64,000 bases of DNA from Kibdelosporangium aridum. Its GTDB lineage: Bacteria > Actinomycetota > Actinomycetes > Mycobacteriales > Pseudonocardiaceae. The notes under the pieces were generated by a model, which did no database searches, was not told the DNA's origin, and saw nothing but the letters and a program-made list of their open reading frames with translations. The stretch is from NCBI RefSeq assembly GCF_900176515.1, contig NZ_FWXV01000003.1, positions 124,001-188,000 on the forward strand, given 5' to 3'. The translations under genes and the position numbers were made by a program. Positions within the stretch are counted from its first letter, which is position 1. Each line of letters opens with the position of its first letter. Of the stretch, positions 63,054 through 64,000 are shown piece after piece.

Positions 63054-63740
63054 TCAGGGCTTCTCGAAGTGCTGGTAGTCGATCGGAGTCGTCCAGTAGC
63101 CGCCCCAGTCCCAGCCACGGCTTTCGAACGCGCGTACGGTCGAGTCGTCGGCGTGGATCATGCCGGGGTCGTTGCGGGTGCGGTCGACGTAAGGTGCCCC
63201 GTTGGGCGGGTATACGTTGCCGCGGGACGAGATGTACGGGTTCTGTACCGGGTTGATGTCGATTGCGCGGCCGTATGAGTGGTTCGACCACGCCGTGCCG
63301 CCGGTGATACTGCGGCAGTTGAAGGCTGAGGTGTTGTTGGCCTCCATGGATTTGTCGTCGTCCGCGTCGTACTTCTCCACTGTCTCCATGCGTTCGATCG
63401 GGTACCTGTTGAAGTACAGGTCCGCGAACGTCCAAGTGATCTCGGTGGCAACGGCCTTCGCCACGATCAGCTCGCCCCGATGGACTTTGCCGTCGAAACC
63501 GAGCACGCTGAGGTTGATCAGCCGCAGCTGGTCCGGCCCGACCGGACACTCCGGCCGCCAGCTCTTGCCCAGCCGCTCGGCCGTCACCGGACTGATCACC
63601 GCGACGTAGGGCGGAAGTCCGCTCTCCGCCGGCGCGTCCAGCCGGATGTGCTGCTCGGACGCAGTGGCCGTCGCCCCAGTGCCCAGCCCCACAGATGCCG
63701 CGACAACCACTGTCGATATGAGTTTCGCAATTCTCCCCAT
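63054..63740 (-). CDS. Exported M15-type peptidase (D-Ala-D-Ala or L-Ala-D-Glu endopeptidase-like)
   Basis: 228 residues. Signal peptide 1-28 ends ATATASEQ. The zinc region SNHSYGRAIDINPVQNP gives His and Asp ligands, and the final GGYWTTPIDYQHFEKP supplies the catalytic region and last His. This is the M15 (VanY/endolysin-like) pattern, so it should trim peptidoglycan stem peptides outside the cell. The ATG at 63740 has an unusually close GGAGG (one base away), so the start may be a later codon. Confidence 0.85.
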   Translation of the reverse strand: MGRIAKLISTVVVAASVGLGTGATATASEQHIRLDAPAESGLPPYVAVISPVTAERLGKSWRPECPVGPDQLRLINLSVLGFDGKVHRGELIVAKAVATEITWTFADLYFNRYPIERMETVEKYDADDDKSMEANNTSAFNCRSITGGTAWSNHSYGRAIDINPVQNPYISSRGNVYPPNGAPYVDRTRNDPGMIHADDSTVRAFESRGWDWGGYWTTPIDYQHFEKP

Positions 63741-63885
63741 GCCTCCTACACGCCCGCTCGAGCACGCGAGGTTGGCAAGATCCGAGAATCTCCACTGTGG
63801 AAGGGGCCGGTTGGATCGGGCACATCCACCGATCGGTTGATTCCCGGTACACCGCGGTGGATGTCCCGGCTCAGCCGGCACGTCG

Positions 63886-64000
63886 ATGTCCGGCCGCCGT
63901 CACGTCGGCAGGCTCAAGCCCATGTTGCTGAATCAAACCCAACGGTCGCTCGCGCCAGATCTCGCGCGCGGGACGATGCTCGTCCTGGTCGCGTTGGCCA
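63886..64000 (+). CDS. N-terminus of a DUF418-like membrane protein (cut by window end)
   Basis: About 38 residues are visible. RSLAPDLARGTMLVLVALA after a short basic leader is the typical first helix of DUF418/YeiB-type membrane proteins in actinobacteria. Starts at ATG 63886 or ATG 63922 are both possible; neither has a strong ribosome site. The rest lies outside the window. Confidence 0.6.
   Translation, partial: MSGRRHVGRLKPMLLNQTQRSLAPDLARGTMLVLVALA

Noticed and set aside
62446..63852. A 468-codon minus-strand frame across the membrane protein and M15 peptidase
   Set aside because: It crosses a terminator hairpin and two supported genes in other frames; its composition is typical of a shadow frame.

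Overview
The window is high-GC actinobacterial DNA. It has GTG and TTG starts, tightly overlapping operons, AfsR/SARP-type and ECF regulators, a mycothiol-dependent isomerase homologue, and a LexA box of the actinobacterial type. Together with the NRPS/PKS operon, this suggests a soil filamentous actinomycete, most likely Pseudonocardiaceae-like. That placement is inference only. No tRNA, rRNA, CRISPR array or intact insertion sequence was seen, and no gene-free stretch exceeds 300 bases.

Layout. 1-3.6 kb: a truncated secreted beta-lactamase-fold hydrolase, a cupin/DUF1304/small membrane protein operon and a divergent LuxR-type regulator. 3.6-12 kb: a divergent sugar-acid regulon. One arm has a KDG-type kinase, IclR regulator and RidA protein; the other has a PLP deaminase, an amidohydrolase deacylase, a KDPG-type aldolase, a GntP permease and a Tat-exported lactonase. 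12-17 kb: a dasABC-like ABC sugar importer and GH20 hexosaminidase behind a dre-like operator, ending in a large nested palindrome. Together these read as a chitin/GlcNAc region in which the first operon could take C1-oxidised GlcNAc (N-acetylglucosaminate) to KDPG and then to pyruvate plus glyceraldehyde-3-phosphate.

17-21 kb: a CitAB-like two-component system and a DctA-type dicarboxylate carrier. 21-24.7 kb: an ECF sigma/anti-sigma operon with a lipoprotein and small membrane proteins. 24.8-35.6 kb: a six-gene, translationally coupled biosynthetic operon: NRPS (C-A-PCP-C), free PCP, KS-PCP-reductase, free A domain, MFS exporter and panD. I do not recognise its product. 35.9-38.7 kb: uvrA with a LexA box. 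38.9-41.6 kb: an isomerase-family protein, a membrane acyltransferase and an MBL-fold hydrolase. 41.4-43.3 kb: a small island carrying a VapBC-like toxin-antitoxin pair, flanked by a duplicated 3' end of the MBL gene. 43.5-45.2 kb: a cytochrome P450 and a cold-shock protein.

45.2-52.2 kb: an SGNH hydrolase and FAD monooxygenase, divergent from an AfsR-like regulator, followed by a DGPF/ECF42 pair. 52.2-54.2 kb: RNase H with an unusual Cys/His tail and tandem DnaA boxes upstream, a short orphan protein and two acetyltransferases. 54.2-62 kb: narGHJI-narK for nitrate respiration and transport. 62.2-64 kb: an unknown membrane protein, an exported M15-type peptidase and the start of a DUF418-like membrane protein cut by the window edge.
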